From a virus: a DNA stretch of 33,508 bases. The first letter of the stretch is position 1. The number at the start of each line of letters is the position of its first letter. Location: positions 1 to 33,508 of the IMG/VR virus record IMGVR_UViG_3300020578_000252; one strand, given 5' to 3'. A program made the position numbers and the translations under genes. This document shows positions 1 through 6,872 of this stretch, in pieces. The notes below the pieces were generated by a model, which saw nothing but the letters and a program-made list of their open reading frames with translations, made no database searches and had not been told where the DNA came from.

Positions 1-417
1 AGAATCAAACTCAAACCTCAAAACTATGCCAGTGTAAACGAAACAAACAAGATTGCTTACGAAGAACAAAGAGTACTGGAAAATATCAGCGTACCCGACG
101 GCGACGATACAGCAAAGCTGGAAGCTTATAAAAAACATCTGGACCGTTTGATTAAACTAAACGCCAAGTTGCTGGTAGACAACACCGAATATATTGAAAT
201 CACCAACACAGGCACAGTGGTTTCAGAACCAGAATATATTGAAGAATTTTATTTCAATTGCGATAGTGAAATTTGTAAAACTATCAGAGAGAAAATGGAA
301 CAGATCAATAAAGAAGGCGCAGTCAAACCTCTAGTAGGATCTTGTAACAGTTGTACCAAAGAATATGATATTGCATTGACTTTTGATTACTCAAGTTTTT
401 TCGGCAAAAGCTCTTAA
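1..417 (+). CDS. gp26-like baseplate hub protein, 5'-truncated by the window
   Basis: The frame is open from base 1 with no start inside the window, so only the last 138 residues are visible; a TTG at 148 is an internal leucine. The end carries a pattern I associate with T4-type gp26 baseplate proteins: paired cysteines (NCDSEIC, then CNSC about 30 residues later, a possible zinc site) and a closing FDYSSFFG motif. The family takes part in assembly of the central hub of the myovirus baseplate. The gene stops with TAA at 415-417, but a slippery heptamer at 396-402 lies just before the stop. Some ribosomes probably shift -1 there and continue into the next frame to 632. The family assignment is from memory of the motif and was not searched. 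Confidence 0.7.
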   Translation, partial: RIKLKPQNYASVNETNKIAYEEQRVLENISVPDGDDTAKLEAYKKHLDRLIKLNAKLLVDNTEYIEITNTGTVVSEPEYIEEFYFNCDSEICKTIREKMEQINKEGAVKPLVGSCNSCTKEYDIALTFDYSSFFGKSS

Positions 418-632
418 CAAAAAACGCCGAAGAAATACTAGGCTTAGTTAAGAGCTACGAAAATCAAATCAAGCAGATCAAAGACGAACTATTGAGATTT
501 TGTTGGTACATGCGCGGCGGTATATCTTATTCCGACGCCATGATGTTGAGCGCAGAAGATAGAAAAATCATCAACGAGATTATCAAAGACAATTTAGAGA
601 CCGCCAAAAAAAGCGGGATGCCATTCTTCTAA
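387..632 (+). CDS. gp51-like baseplate hub assembly protein, reached by -1 frameshift
   Basis: This frame is open from 387 (after a TGA at 384-386) to TAA at 630-632. It reads as a compact conserved protein: LLTKNAEEILG, then FCWYMRGGISYSDAMM, ending KSGMPFF. I recognise this as the short hub-assembly protein that follows gp26-like genes in marine T4-like phages, usually labelled gp51; the label is from memory. There is no ATG, GTG or TTG before the conserved part. The first candidates are TTG at 492 and ATG at 510, which would delete the N-terminal half, and neither has a Shine-Dalgarno sequence. The simplest reading is a fusion to the upstream gene by a -1 shift at 396-402, adding about 76 residues after the slip. 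Independent translation from a non-standard start remains possible. Confidence 0.7.
   Translation, partial: LLKFFRQKLLTKNAEEILGLVKSYENQIKQIKDELLRFCWYMRGGISYSDAMMLSAEDRKIINEIIKDNLETAKKSGMPFF
396..456 (+). promoter_or_regulatory. Programmed -1 ribosomal frameshift signal (slippery site plus stem)
   Basis: In the gp26-like frame the bases at 396-402 read T TTT TTC, a canonical X XXY YYZ heptamer. After a 6-nt spacer (403-408), AGCTCTTAAC at 409-418 is the exact reverse complement of GTTAAGAGCT at 447-456, giving a 10-bp stem with a 28-nt loop. A second, mutually compatible pairing, TTCGGC (400-405) with GCCGAA (426-431), would make a pseudoknot, although its 5' arm overlaps the slippery site. 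The zero-frame stop lies in the 5' arm of the main stem (415-417). Heptamer, spacing and stem match known -1 frameshift sites; function is inferred. Confidence 0.78.
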
Positions 633-684
633 GACTAACTGCGTTAGTCTATTGATTTCGCTTGCGCTCATCAATATTGTTTTT
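632..684 (+). terminator. Tandem hairpins with T-run after the hub genes
   Basis: Immediately at the stop codon, AGACTAAC (632-639) and GTTAGTCT (643-650) form an 8-bp stem with a 3-nt loop. A second stem, TATTGAT (650-656) with ATCAATA (670-676), is followed by TTGTTTTT ending at 684. The second hairpin and T-run resemble an intrinsic terminator for rightward transcription. The position between convergent gene blocks fits. The stems are AT-rich, so efficiency is uncertain. Confidence 0.5.
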
Positions 685-1042
685 AGAGATTTCATCCAGA
701 TTAATTGGTCACTCTTTGCCCAGGGCGGGCAAAAAATATATACGCTTCATCCGAGTAGCATAGTCACTGATATTAGAGCATTACAGAGGCGGTTGTCCTG
801 TACCTCGAGCTCCGTCTTTATACAACGGCGGTTTACAAAATGTATATCAGCACATCTCATAAACGTGTACGATCGCTCGTACGTCTTTTCAGCCTTTATG
901 AATCCTGTTCAAACAACTAAATCGCGGCATTTGCGATCTTCATCCCGAAGGGTAGTAGTTGAGTGCTTGTTGCAGCGACAAGACTTCCATCCCTGTGATC
1001 ATGGATCCAGGTATAGGGCACACGTGATTGGCCTGTGCTAGC
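633..1042. other. Gene-free convergent intergenic region, hairpin-rich
   Basis: About 410 bases lie between the rightward hub genes and the leftward GIY-YIG gene. A 129-codon frame on the plus strand has a composition unlike the neighbouring proteins, no Shine-Dalgarno sequence and no recognisable motif, so I do not call it a gene. Short stems recur along it: TTTGCCC (715-721) with GGGCAAA (727-733); GTACGA (867-872) with TCGTAC (877-882), followed by GTCTTTT; ATCGC (921-925) with GCGAT (933-937); CTTGT (966-970) with ACAAG (978-982); GCACA (1018-1022) with TGTGC (1034-1038). It looks more GC-rich than the flanks. I found no tRNA T-arm. It could hold a structured RNA, terminators for both strands, or decayed sequence. 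Confidence 0.5.
776..828 (+). ncRNA. Candidate compact RNA fold within the intergenic region
   Basis: GAGC (776-779) can pair with GCTC (809-812), enclosing GAGG (786-789) with CCTC (803-806). CCGT (812-815) pairs with ACGG (825-828), sharing base 812 with the first helix. The loop bases GTTGT (792-796) complement ACAAC (822-826), which would make a pseudoknot. These helices are short and the strand is not determined. No promoter was identified. Offered only as a candidate for covariation testing. Confidence 0.2.
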
Positions 1043-1483
1043 CTAACTGCTTAACTTGTTTTTGATATGGGAGCCATGGATACGGCAATTTATTATGCCG
1101 TTGTAGTAATCATCTGATTCTAAGACTTGGTGTCTAAATTGTTCGCGTGCCTCAACATACGAGCACTCTGCTCGTGAATTACAATAAAAAAGTATTTCTC
1201 GTTTAAAATTTTCTGGGCCTAATAATTCTACGTCTTTTTTAAGTTCGTCATTGGAGCCATAATATTCTTGCCAGTCTGAGTCTATTTTGCTTCTAATTTT
1301 CTTTTTCTTTTTATTACCATTTTTTAATTTTACTGTTCGTACTGTGGTTTTTGAAAATTTAGCTAGTTTCTTACCAATGTATTTGCGTCCAGATACGGTA
1401 TTTGTAATCATATACACGAATCCAACGCAATCTTCCGGAAGCACATCAACCGTTTTGTTTTCAAATAGCCACACCATGTACAC
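1043..1483 (-). CDS. Free-standing GIY-YIG family endonuclease
   Basis: The 146-residue protein carries the GIY-YIG nuclease core: GFVYMI at about residues 21-26 (GIY element), KYIGKK at about 34-39 (YIG element), EYYGSND after a basic lysine-rich stretch, and a glutamate in YVEAREQF near residue 113 that fits the metal-binding catalytic position. The asparagine-bearing YYNGIINC segment follows. Such proteins are often mobile homing nucleases in T4-like phages, but this length and motif set are also common as fixed single-domain genes. The start used is GTG at 1483, with ATG at 1477 as an alternative. An AGGA lies near the stop of the upstream radical SAM gene, farther from the start than usual. 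It is the last gene of the leftward block. DNA target unknown. Confidence 0.75.
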   Translation of the reverse strand: MYMVWLFENKTVDVLPEDCVGFVYMITNTVSGRKYIGKKLAKFSKTTVRTVKLKNGNKKKKKIRSKIDSDWQEYYGSNDELKKDVELLGPENFKREILFYCNSRAECSYVEAREQFRHQVLESDDYYNGIINCRIHGSHIKNKLSS

Positions 1484-1497
1484 ATAATTATGATTTC

Positions 1498-2370
1498 CTA
1501 TGGATTTAACATAATTTCTTTACGCCATTGATTTGAAAAATTAGTTTCATTATCAACTATGCTACAGGTTTGTCTACAAATAGAATCAGGAATAACGTTC
1601 CAAGAATCAATAAGTTTATCAAATTGATCTAATTTAGTGCCGCCAAGATTACCATGCCAACAGCAAGGATGAAATATACCTTGACTGGACAGATATACAC
1701 TATTTTCTTCTAATGCCTGGCATCTTATTTTGTTGGATAATTCTATTTTTTCTGGATAATTTTTAGGAGGGCTCAATCCCACTATAGGTATAAAATCATG
1801 TCTTCTGCTGACCTTATACCTTAAAATATAAAATCCTAAATCTTTGGCCAGATTTTCGACTTGCTGAATTTGATGCTCGTTGTGTTCAAATACTATCATT
1901 TCCCAATGAGCACGACCGCCTGCCTTAATAAAAGCAGTTGCATTTTTAATTACCCTATCCCATACAACATTTTTTCTATATATATGATTAGTATCTTTTA
2001 AGCCGTCTATACTAAACACCACGTAATCTTTTTGACGATTAATAATTGTACCTAGAGATTGCCACCATCTAATCGATTGTAAACCTCCGTTGGTATTCAT
2101 GCCTAGAGTAATATCGGGATTAATTTCGCGAAAATAATTACAAATTTCTATAGCATTACCAGCGGCAGGGTCTCCATAATTGCCACACATAAACATTTTA
2201 TCTAAGTTTTTTATAGTATCAGTTGATATTAATCTCTTGATATCACCAACAGAGAGTGTATTTTTTATGTCGGAATTAAAGTTAGGATCACATTCTCTAG
2301 AGCACTGTGGACATGCTGCCTGACAAATGTCTGTTATTTCCAAATGCAATGTTTTAGGTGATGTCAACAT
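1498..2370 (-). CDS. Radical SAM enzyme with extra C-terminal cysteines
   Basis: The protein (290 aa from ATG at 2370) opens with LHLEITDICQAACPQCSREC, whose CxxxCxxC is the radical SAM 4Fe-4S motif. A glycine-rich GNYGDPAAG stretch follows, and then MNTNGG and VFSIDGL, matching later strands of the radical SAM barrel. The C-terminal third has more cysteines (RCQAL, HPCCWHG, ICRQTCS), suggesting an auxiliary cluster of twitch or SPASM type. The substrate is not evident; SPASM relatives modify peptides or other small substrates. I prefer the start at 2370 over an in-frame ATG at 2427 because it leaves only a 17-nt overlap with the end of gp46 and places the conserved fold close to the N-terminus. 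The gene is probably co-translated with gp46. Enzyme class sure, function unknown. Confidence 0.82.
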   Translation of the reverse strand: MLTSPKTLHLEITDICQAACPQCSRECDPNFNSDIKNTLSVGDIKRLISTDTIKNLDKMFMCGNYGDPAAGNAIEICNYFREINPDITLGMNTNGGLQSIRWWQSLGTIINRQKDYVVFSIDGLKDTNHIYRKNVVWDRVIKNATAFIKAGGRAHWEMIVFEHNEHQIQQVENLAKDLGFYILRYKVSRRHDFIPIVGLSPPKNYPEKIELSNKIRCQALEENSVYLSSQGIFHPCCWHGNLGGTKLDQFDKLIDSWNVIPDSICRQTCSIVDNETNFSNQWRKEIMLNP

Positions 2371-4123
2371 CTGTGTTATAACTTGTAAATCCGTTTTCTT
2401 TGATAACATTGAGCACGTTGTTAACACGACCAGCCAGTTCGTCTTTATGGCTAACTAGCCATACACTACGATTACCTTCTCTACTCATTTTCTTAAGGAT
2501 AGCCAAACTGTTTTCTACACCCGAACTGTCCATGCCAGTATCAATAACTTCATCAATGAACAGCAGATTAATAGGTTGATATAAACTTTCCCATACATCT
2601 CTAAATGCCCAACTTAGACTTAGAATTAATCTATTGCGTTCTCCTCTACTGAGATTGTCAAAATCAAGTTCACGTCCTAGTTCCTCAATACTTACAGTTA
2701 GATCGTTTTGAAACTTAACAGTATGCGGTAGTCCAATGCGATCTAGATACTGACTTAGTCTAGCATTTAGATAACTTAAATTTTGGTCAATAATACGTTT
2801 ACGAATAAAACTGTCTTTGTTAGTTAATAGTTTTAACAAGAATTCTTGATGTTCTCGAACATTAGCAAGTTCGTTGATCAAATCATAATTAATTTCTTCT
2901 AACGCCTGTGTTTCCATTTCGCGAATTTGTTCTTCGTATGGATCTGCTTCGGCTTGTTTTGTTGTTAACTGTTGCTTTAGGTTGGCTACAGTATTTCTAT
3001 GATTAATAGCGTCTTCTTTACGATCGTAAAATACTGTAGGAACAGGACCTAAATTACCTATTAATGCCAACGCATCCACATGAGACATTAACTGTTTATC
3101 GTTGGACAAATACTGTAGTGAAGTTTCTTTTAGCGTGTTTCGTTTTTCTTTTGATACCTGTTCGTGCTTGCTATCATGGATCGCCTGTCCGCAAGCATAG
3201 CATTCGTGTTTTTCTAAAGTTTCTATTTCTCGTTTGAGTTTATCTAACGTCTTTAATATTCTAACTTGATCAGTTTCACAGGCAACTTTCCATCGATTAA
3301 TTTCTGCAGCCTTTTTAGTTTTTTCATTATAAGCATCTAATGCGTCATGATTAGCCAGCTCTATCTCAATGTTTAAATCGCCTACAACACTTAATGCACG
3401 TTCAAGATCGGTGATTTCATTTAGTCTTTTAGTATTCCATAGTGTTTGTCTACGGCGAGTAGCTTCAATTTGTTCTTGTATGCGGGTGTTGGCATCCGTT
3501 ACTGCTTTAATACGATATTCCTCAACAGTAATGGCATCTCGGGTTGCTTTAACTTGTTCTTTGAGTGCATCTGCTTTTTCAGATAATACTGTAATACCTA
3601 GCAATTGTTCAATAATAATACGTTGATCGTTGGCTTTTAATGCCAAGAATGGTTCTGTATAGGTGTTTAATGCAACGATATGTTTGAACATATCATGACT
3701 CATCCCAAGCATGCGTTCTATGTAGGCCTGCGTCTCTCTACTGTCTCCTTGACTTTCATCTGTAATCTGTTGTTCTTCGCCTCCAACGTAAAATGCCATT
3801 GTATTTGGACGGCGTCCTCGTTCAATTTTGTAGTCGATGCCGTCTTTTTCGAAATCAATCGTGACCAACATATTCTTACTATTTGTTTTGTTGATAAGAT
3901 TATCTTTTTTAATGTTAGTAAGAGCCGATCCATATAGTGCATAAGATAAAGCATTGATGATTGTAGTTTTACCAGTACCATTTCTGGCCCCTGTGTCATC
4001 GCCACCTAGATCTAAATTTTGTCCTAGTACTAGGGTTAGATCTTTACGATCAAATTGAACTGCTTGTGTAGCATTGCCTACACTCAGAAAGTTTTTTACT
4101 GATAGGTTTTTTATTTTAAACAT
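2354..4123 (-). CDS. 46: gp46-like recombination nuclease ATPase subunit (SbcC/Rad50 family)
   Basis: This 589-residue protein is the ATPase partner of gp47 in the phage Mre11/Rad50-type complex that resects DNA ends for recombination-dependent replication. Walker A is GARNGTGKTT (residues 45-54). Long coiled-coil segments flank a zinc hook, HECYACGQ, near residue 307. The ABC signature LSRGERNRL is near 489, Walker B NLLFIDEVID near 522, and the switch histidine sits in LVSHKDE. T4 gp46 is about 560 aa, so the length is normal. The ATG at 4123 starts MFKIKNLSVKNF, typical of the family. No Shine-Dalgarno sequence is obvious. In T4 gp46 and gp47 are neighbours; here a sulfotransferase-like gene separates them. 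Its end overlaps the radical SAM start by 17 nt. Confidence 0.95.
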   Translation of the reverse strand: MFKIKNLSVKNFLSVGNATQAVQFDRKDLTLVLGQNLDLGGDDTGARNGTGKTTIINALSYALYGSALTNIKKDNLINKTNSKNMLVTIDFEKDGIDYKIERGRRPNTMAFYVGGEEQQITDESQGDSRETQAYIERMLGMSHDMFKHIVALNTYTEPFLALKANDQRIIIEQLLGITVLSEKADALKEQVKATRDAITVEEYRIKAVTDANTRIQEQIEATRRRQTLWNTKRLNEITDLERALSVVGDLNIEIELANHDALDAYNEKTKKAAEINRWKVACETDQVRILKTLDKLKREIETLEKHECYACGQAIHDSKHEQVSKEKRNTLKETSLQYLSNDKQLMSHVDALALIGNLGPVPTVFYDRKEDAINHRNTVANLKQQLTTKQAEADPYEEQIREMETQALEEINYDLINELANVREHQEFLLKLLTNKDSFIRKRIIDQNLSYLNARLSQYLDRIGLPHTVKFQNDLTVSIEELGRELDFDNLSRGERNRLILSLSWAFRDVWESLYQPINLLFIDEVIDTGMDSSGVENSLAILKKMSREGNRSVWLVSHKDELAGRVNNVLNVIKENGFTSYNTDVDIT

Positions 4124-4132
4124 TAATTTTGT

Positions 4133-4157
4133 ATATTATCATTTAAATTCATAATAT
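4133..4157 (-). promoter_or_regulatory. AT-rich hairpin in the gp46 leader
   Basis: ATATTAT (4133-4139) and ATAATAT (4151-4157) are perfect 7-base inverted arms with an 11-base loop, about 10 nt upstream of the gp46 start codon. It lies in the 51-bp gap between the sulfotransferase-like gene and gp46. It could end transcription weakly, stabilise a processed 5' end, or affect gp46 initiation. In such AT-rich DNA it may also be chance. Confidence 0.25.
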
Positions 4158-4174
4158 CGTCTTTTATAATAACT

Positions 4175-5062
4175 TTATTTTCTTAATTTTGCAATAGCCT
4201 TAGTTAGTTCATAAGTGTCTTTAAACCAATTTTTAAAATCCCATACTGGAATTTTTATATTAAATTTTGTTTCTATCCAGTAATTTAAATATCCTTGATC
4301 ATGTAAATCATCAATATAAGTTAAATCAATATTTTTGTTGTTTTTAATTGCTGCTTCTAATAATTTACAATCATAATAAATTTGGAAATAACAAGAATTT
4401 TTATTTTTCCAATCTTCTAAAAATATTTTTAATTTGCTTTCATTAATGATGTTCATCTTTAATTCATTAATTAATGTAATTACAGTATTCAACGGATTAT
4501 TAATTAAAGATTCTAGTTCCAAATTTATATATGAATGATTAGTTTCCCATTTAAATGGCCAATTATGATAGAATAAGGTAAAATTTTCTCTAATAGCATA
4601 TGGTTCGTTGGCATCTTTTGCCCATCCTTCAATTAAATGATTTTTTGTCTCAGATATAAGGTCAGATTGCATGGCTTTGACAACACAGGTTTTATAAACC
4701 ACAGGACGAATTGGAGGAGTTAACGCTATTCTTATAATGGTAGCATTTGGAAAATTTTTTTTTAATTTAGTATAAGAATCATTTTTTATACCATTATCAC
4801 ATAAAACTAAAATTTTTTTATTTGTTATGTTGGAATTTATATTCAAATATGGAATGTAATTTTCAGGATCGTTAAAATAAATTTCTGTATATTTGTTAGT
4901 TTTATGACTATTACCGTTTATGTTAAAATCAAAATCATCGTTACTAACTTTAATCGTTAAATCTGCAAATTCACTTAAGATATAGTAAATGAAATTACCA
5001 AATCCACCAGATGGATATGTAATTACAATGAGGTCCTTGCTTAATGTATTAAATAACCTCAT
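4175..5062 (-). CDS. Sulfotransferase-like P-loop protein (accessory)
   Basis: The 295-residue protein begins with LIVITYPSGGFGNFIYYIL at about residues 10-28. This combines a beta strand with a glycine-rich loop and resembles the 5'-phosphosulfate-binding loop of sulfotransferases. Similar proteins occur in marine phages as cargo genes. A later segment, TIIRIALTPPIRPVVYK, could supply the 3'-phosphate-binding arginine, and INLELESLI follows before an aromatic-rich C-terminus. If it is a sulfotransferase it would move sulfate from PAPS to a glycan or protein; the acceptor is unknown, and a glycosyltransferase or other P-loop fold is possible. The ATG at 5062 overlaps the gp47 stop as ATGA, so translation is coupled to gp47. 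The coding sequence is visibly more AT-rich than gp46 and gp47 on either side, suggesting a separate origin. Confidence 0.5.
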   Translation of the reverse strand: MRLFNTLSKDLIVITYPSGGFGNFIYYILSEFADLTIKVSNDDFDFNINGNSHKTNKYTEIYFNDPENYIPYLNINSNITNKKILVLCDNGIKNDSYTKLKKNFPNATIIRIALTPPIRPVVYKTCVVKAMQSDLISETKNHLIEGWAKDANEPYAIRENFTLFYHNWPFKWETNHSYINLELESLINNPLNTVITLINELKMNIINESKLKIFLEDWKNKNSCYFQIYYDCKLLEAAIKNNKNIDLTYIDDLHDQGYLNYWIETKFNIKIPVWDFKNWFKDTYELTKAIAKLRK

Positions 5063-6078
5063 AGATTTCTATAAATATCCAAAAGTAAATTTTTATTATA
5101 CTGTTCACTTTGAATATTTGTTAATTGATTGGTTACTATAGTATCTACACTTTCAAACATTATGTTTCCTGTAATATCGTAATTGATATCTTCACTCACA
5201 GTCTTTTGCGGTATTAGAGTTATCTCTCTGAGATTGTAAGTGTTAACAAACGTTTCCTTGATAAACGTTGCTTCTTCGTAGCTGATATCTACGTCAAGAT
5301 TCACACGCACATGCATGCCAGGGCTCAATAACTTTTCTGTGTTTGTAAGAACATCACTTAATTGATACACACGATATCTGGGTTGATCTGGCCAAGCATG
5401 ATACTCCGGCTCCGCACCCCATGCAAGCACCATCATACCACGTTCGTCGTCGTGGTTATCTGCATAGTTGTGCGGGAAGCAATTTCCAATGTAAGTAATG
5501 TTTTTTTGTGTTTGTCTCTTGTGAAAGTGGCCGGTAAACACATGCTCAATACCTGTGAAGTCTTCTCGTTTGACATCACCATGGTCAGGCATCTGCACCA
5601 TGGCATTCATATAGAATGTTGGCAGTTCAAAATGCCCAAACATGTATTTGGCTGATAATTTTGGTATGCGTTTGTAATCGTCGCCCACTAACCAAGGGGC
5701 CACAATAACATCACCATCGTGTAACCAATCATTACAAATGACCACATTCGGTAAATGTCGAGCCCACTCAACGCTTTGAACATCCCTTTTGTCCCTATAA
5801 TATAAGTCGTGATTGCCAGGAATGAAATACACACGATCGAAGTTGTCGTTGAGATGTTCCAAAGCACGGAGACTATAGTTAAGAGTGACAATATTGATAC
5901 TAGCACGATTGTTATGCCAATCTCCAAGAAAAAACGCTGTTTCACACCCTTCCTCCCGTGCTTTTGCTGTAAACCATTTTATAAAGTTTAAACAATCTTC
6001 ATTATGTGTTTGACTGTTACTCTTTAATCCAAAATGTATATCTGTGCAGACTGCTGCTTTGCGAAATAAATTACTCAT
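5059..6078 (-). CDS. 47: gp47-like recombination nuclease subunit (SbcD/Mre11 family)
   Basis: This 339-residue metallophosphoesterase is the nuclease subunit that works with gp46. The two-metal site is complete: DIHFG near residue 13, GDWHNN near 52, GNHD near 93, GHFE near 149 and TGHFHKR near 182. T4 gp47 is also 339 aa, so length and architecture match. The ATG at 6078 gives the usual short strand (KAAVCTDIHFG) right after the start. There is no Shine-Dalgarno sequence, but a good sigma70-type promoter lies just upstream, spaced so that the transcript would begin at or very near the start codon. The stop overlaps the next gene's start as ATGA. Confidence 0.95.
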   Translation of the reverse strand: MSNLFRKAAVCTDIHFGLKSNSQTHNEDCLNFIKWFTAKAREEGCETAFFLGDWHNNRASINIVTLNYSLRALEHLNDNFDRVYFIPGNHDLYYRDKRDVQSVEWARHLPNVVICNDWLHDGDVIVAPWLVGDDYKRIPKLSAKYMFGHFELPTFYMNAMVQMPDHGDVKREDFTGIEHVFTGHFHKRQTQKNITYIGNCFPHNYADNHDDERGMMVLAWGAEPEYHAWPDQPRYRVYQLSDVLTNTEKLLSPGMHVRVNLDVDISYEEATFIKETFVNTYNLREITLIPQKTVSEDINYDITGNIMFESVDTIVTNQLTNIQSEQYNKNLLLDIYRNL

Positions 6079-6084
6079 CGTGTT

Positions 6085-6113
6085 AGTATATACTATAGCA
6101 ATTAATAATTCAA
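6085..6113 (-). promoter_or_regulatory. Sigma70-type promoter candidate for gp47
   Basis: On the minus strand TTGAAT (6113-6108) is followed by a 17-bp spacer and TATACT (6090-6085). Both hexamers are close to consensus and the spacing is ideal. The predicted transcription start falls at about 6078, which is the gp47 ATG, implying a leaderless or nearly leaderless message. The -35 box lies inside the 3' end of the SGNH gene. In AT-rich DNA chance matches occur, so this is a candidate only. Confidence 0.45.
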
Positions 6114-6872
6114 CAAGTTATGGCTGTCAATGTGTGCGATCAACTTATCAACCAAAAGTCTGTTAGTTGTGGGACCAGGGTGAATTTGATCATCAGATCG
6201 ATCTAGGGCGCTATCTAAAAACGACGGCGAAGAAAAATTGATCCATTTAGTGGTATCAATTTGCCTAATAAGTTTTTTTATATCTGTGATTTTCTCTAAT
6301 ATGTAGTAGTCGGGTCTATTTTCAAAATCCAGTAGGTGTTTTAGATTATCACTTAGTGAAAAAAGTTGATTGGCCACATATTCTACCTTGATAAAATCTG
6401 ATAATAAATTTTCAAAACCTTTGACAAAAACAAAATTTTGATTTTTGTTGGCAAACACGTTTTCAAGTGCAATGATCTGTATCAGCCATTTTTTGAGCTC
6501 GACATACAGGTTGTTGAAGTAAGCATAATGCAATTTGCTATAGGTTTGTAGTTCTTCGTTGGAATAATTTAAACCTGTAGGATTTCCGTTCAGTATAGTC
6601 CAATCGTCAATATTGTTGTCTGCGTAGTACACACAGCGTCTGCCAATTTGAGACCACATGACTACAACAAGTTGATAATTTTGATCTAGCGCACGTTCTA
6701 TACTTCGTAGAAAGATTTCGTCGTTGTTGAAACCACCAATGGCAATATTATTATAATTGCAATTGTAGTGATGGCTGAGCAAAACAGGCCAATGATATTT
6801 GGCGATGTTTTCGGTGCGGAACCCACTGTTTGCTGTAAACGAACATCCTGCAAACAGTATTTTGTTAGTCAT
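6102..6872 (-). CDS. SGNH/GDSL-type hydrolase-like protein (accessory)
   Basis: The 256-residue protein (ATG at 6872) begins MTNKILFAGCSFTANSG, where GCSFT carries the candidate nucleophile serine of SGNH hydrolase block I. IGGFNND fits the glycine/asparagine blocks. SDDQIHPGPTTN near the C-terminus supplies the D-x-x-H type pair of block V. This family removes acyl groups from sugars or lipids; phage versions are often thought to act on cell-surface polysaccharide, but the substrate here is unknown. I choose 6872 over an in-frame ATG 24 nt upstream because it overlaps the gp55 stop by only 8 nt (ATGACTAA) and places the catalytic strand at the N-terminus. It is therefore coupled to gp55. No signal peptide is visible. 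Confidence 0.68.
   Translation of the reverse strand: MTNKILFAGCSFTANSGFRTENIAKYHWPVLLSHHYNCNYNNIAIGGFNNDEIFLRSIERALDQNYQLVVVMWSQIGRRCVYYADNNIDDWTILNGNPTGLNYSNEELQTYSKLHYAYFNNLYVELKKWLIQIIALENVFANKNQNFVFVKGFENLLSDFIKVEYVANQLFSLSDNLKHLLDFENRPDYYILEKITDIKKLIRQIDTTKWINFSSPSFLDSALDRSDDQIHPGPTTNRLLVDKLIAHIDSHNLLNY

Noticed and set aside
492-632. Independent start of the gp51-like gene at TTG 492 or ATG 510
   Set aside because: No Shine-Dalgarno sequence before either, and both would cut off the conserved N-terminal half, whereas the frameshift model keeps it.
652-1041. 129-codon plus-strand frame in the intergenic region
   Set aside because: No ribosome site, no recognisable motif, unusual Arg/Ser-rich composition, and it runs across several inverted repeats; more likely non-coding.
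633-1042. tRNA genes or a group I intron next to the GIY-YIG gene
   Set aside because: No TTCGA/TTCAA T-arm with pairing flanks was found on either strand. A minus-strand ATCAGTGACTATG resembles an intron R element, but no matching S element was seen, and the GIY-YIG gene is free-standing.
2371-2427. Upstream ATG (2427) for the radical SAM gene
   Set aside because: It would overlap gp46 by 74 nt and add a non-conserved leader; the ATG at 2370 is a better fit.
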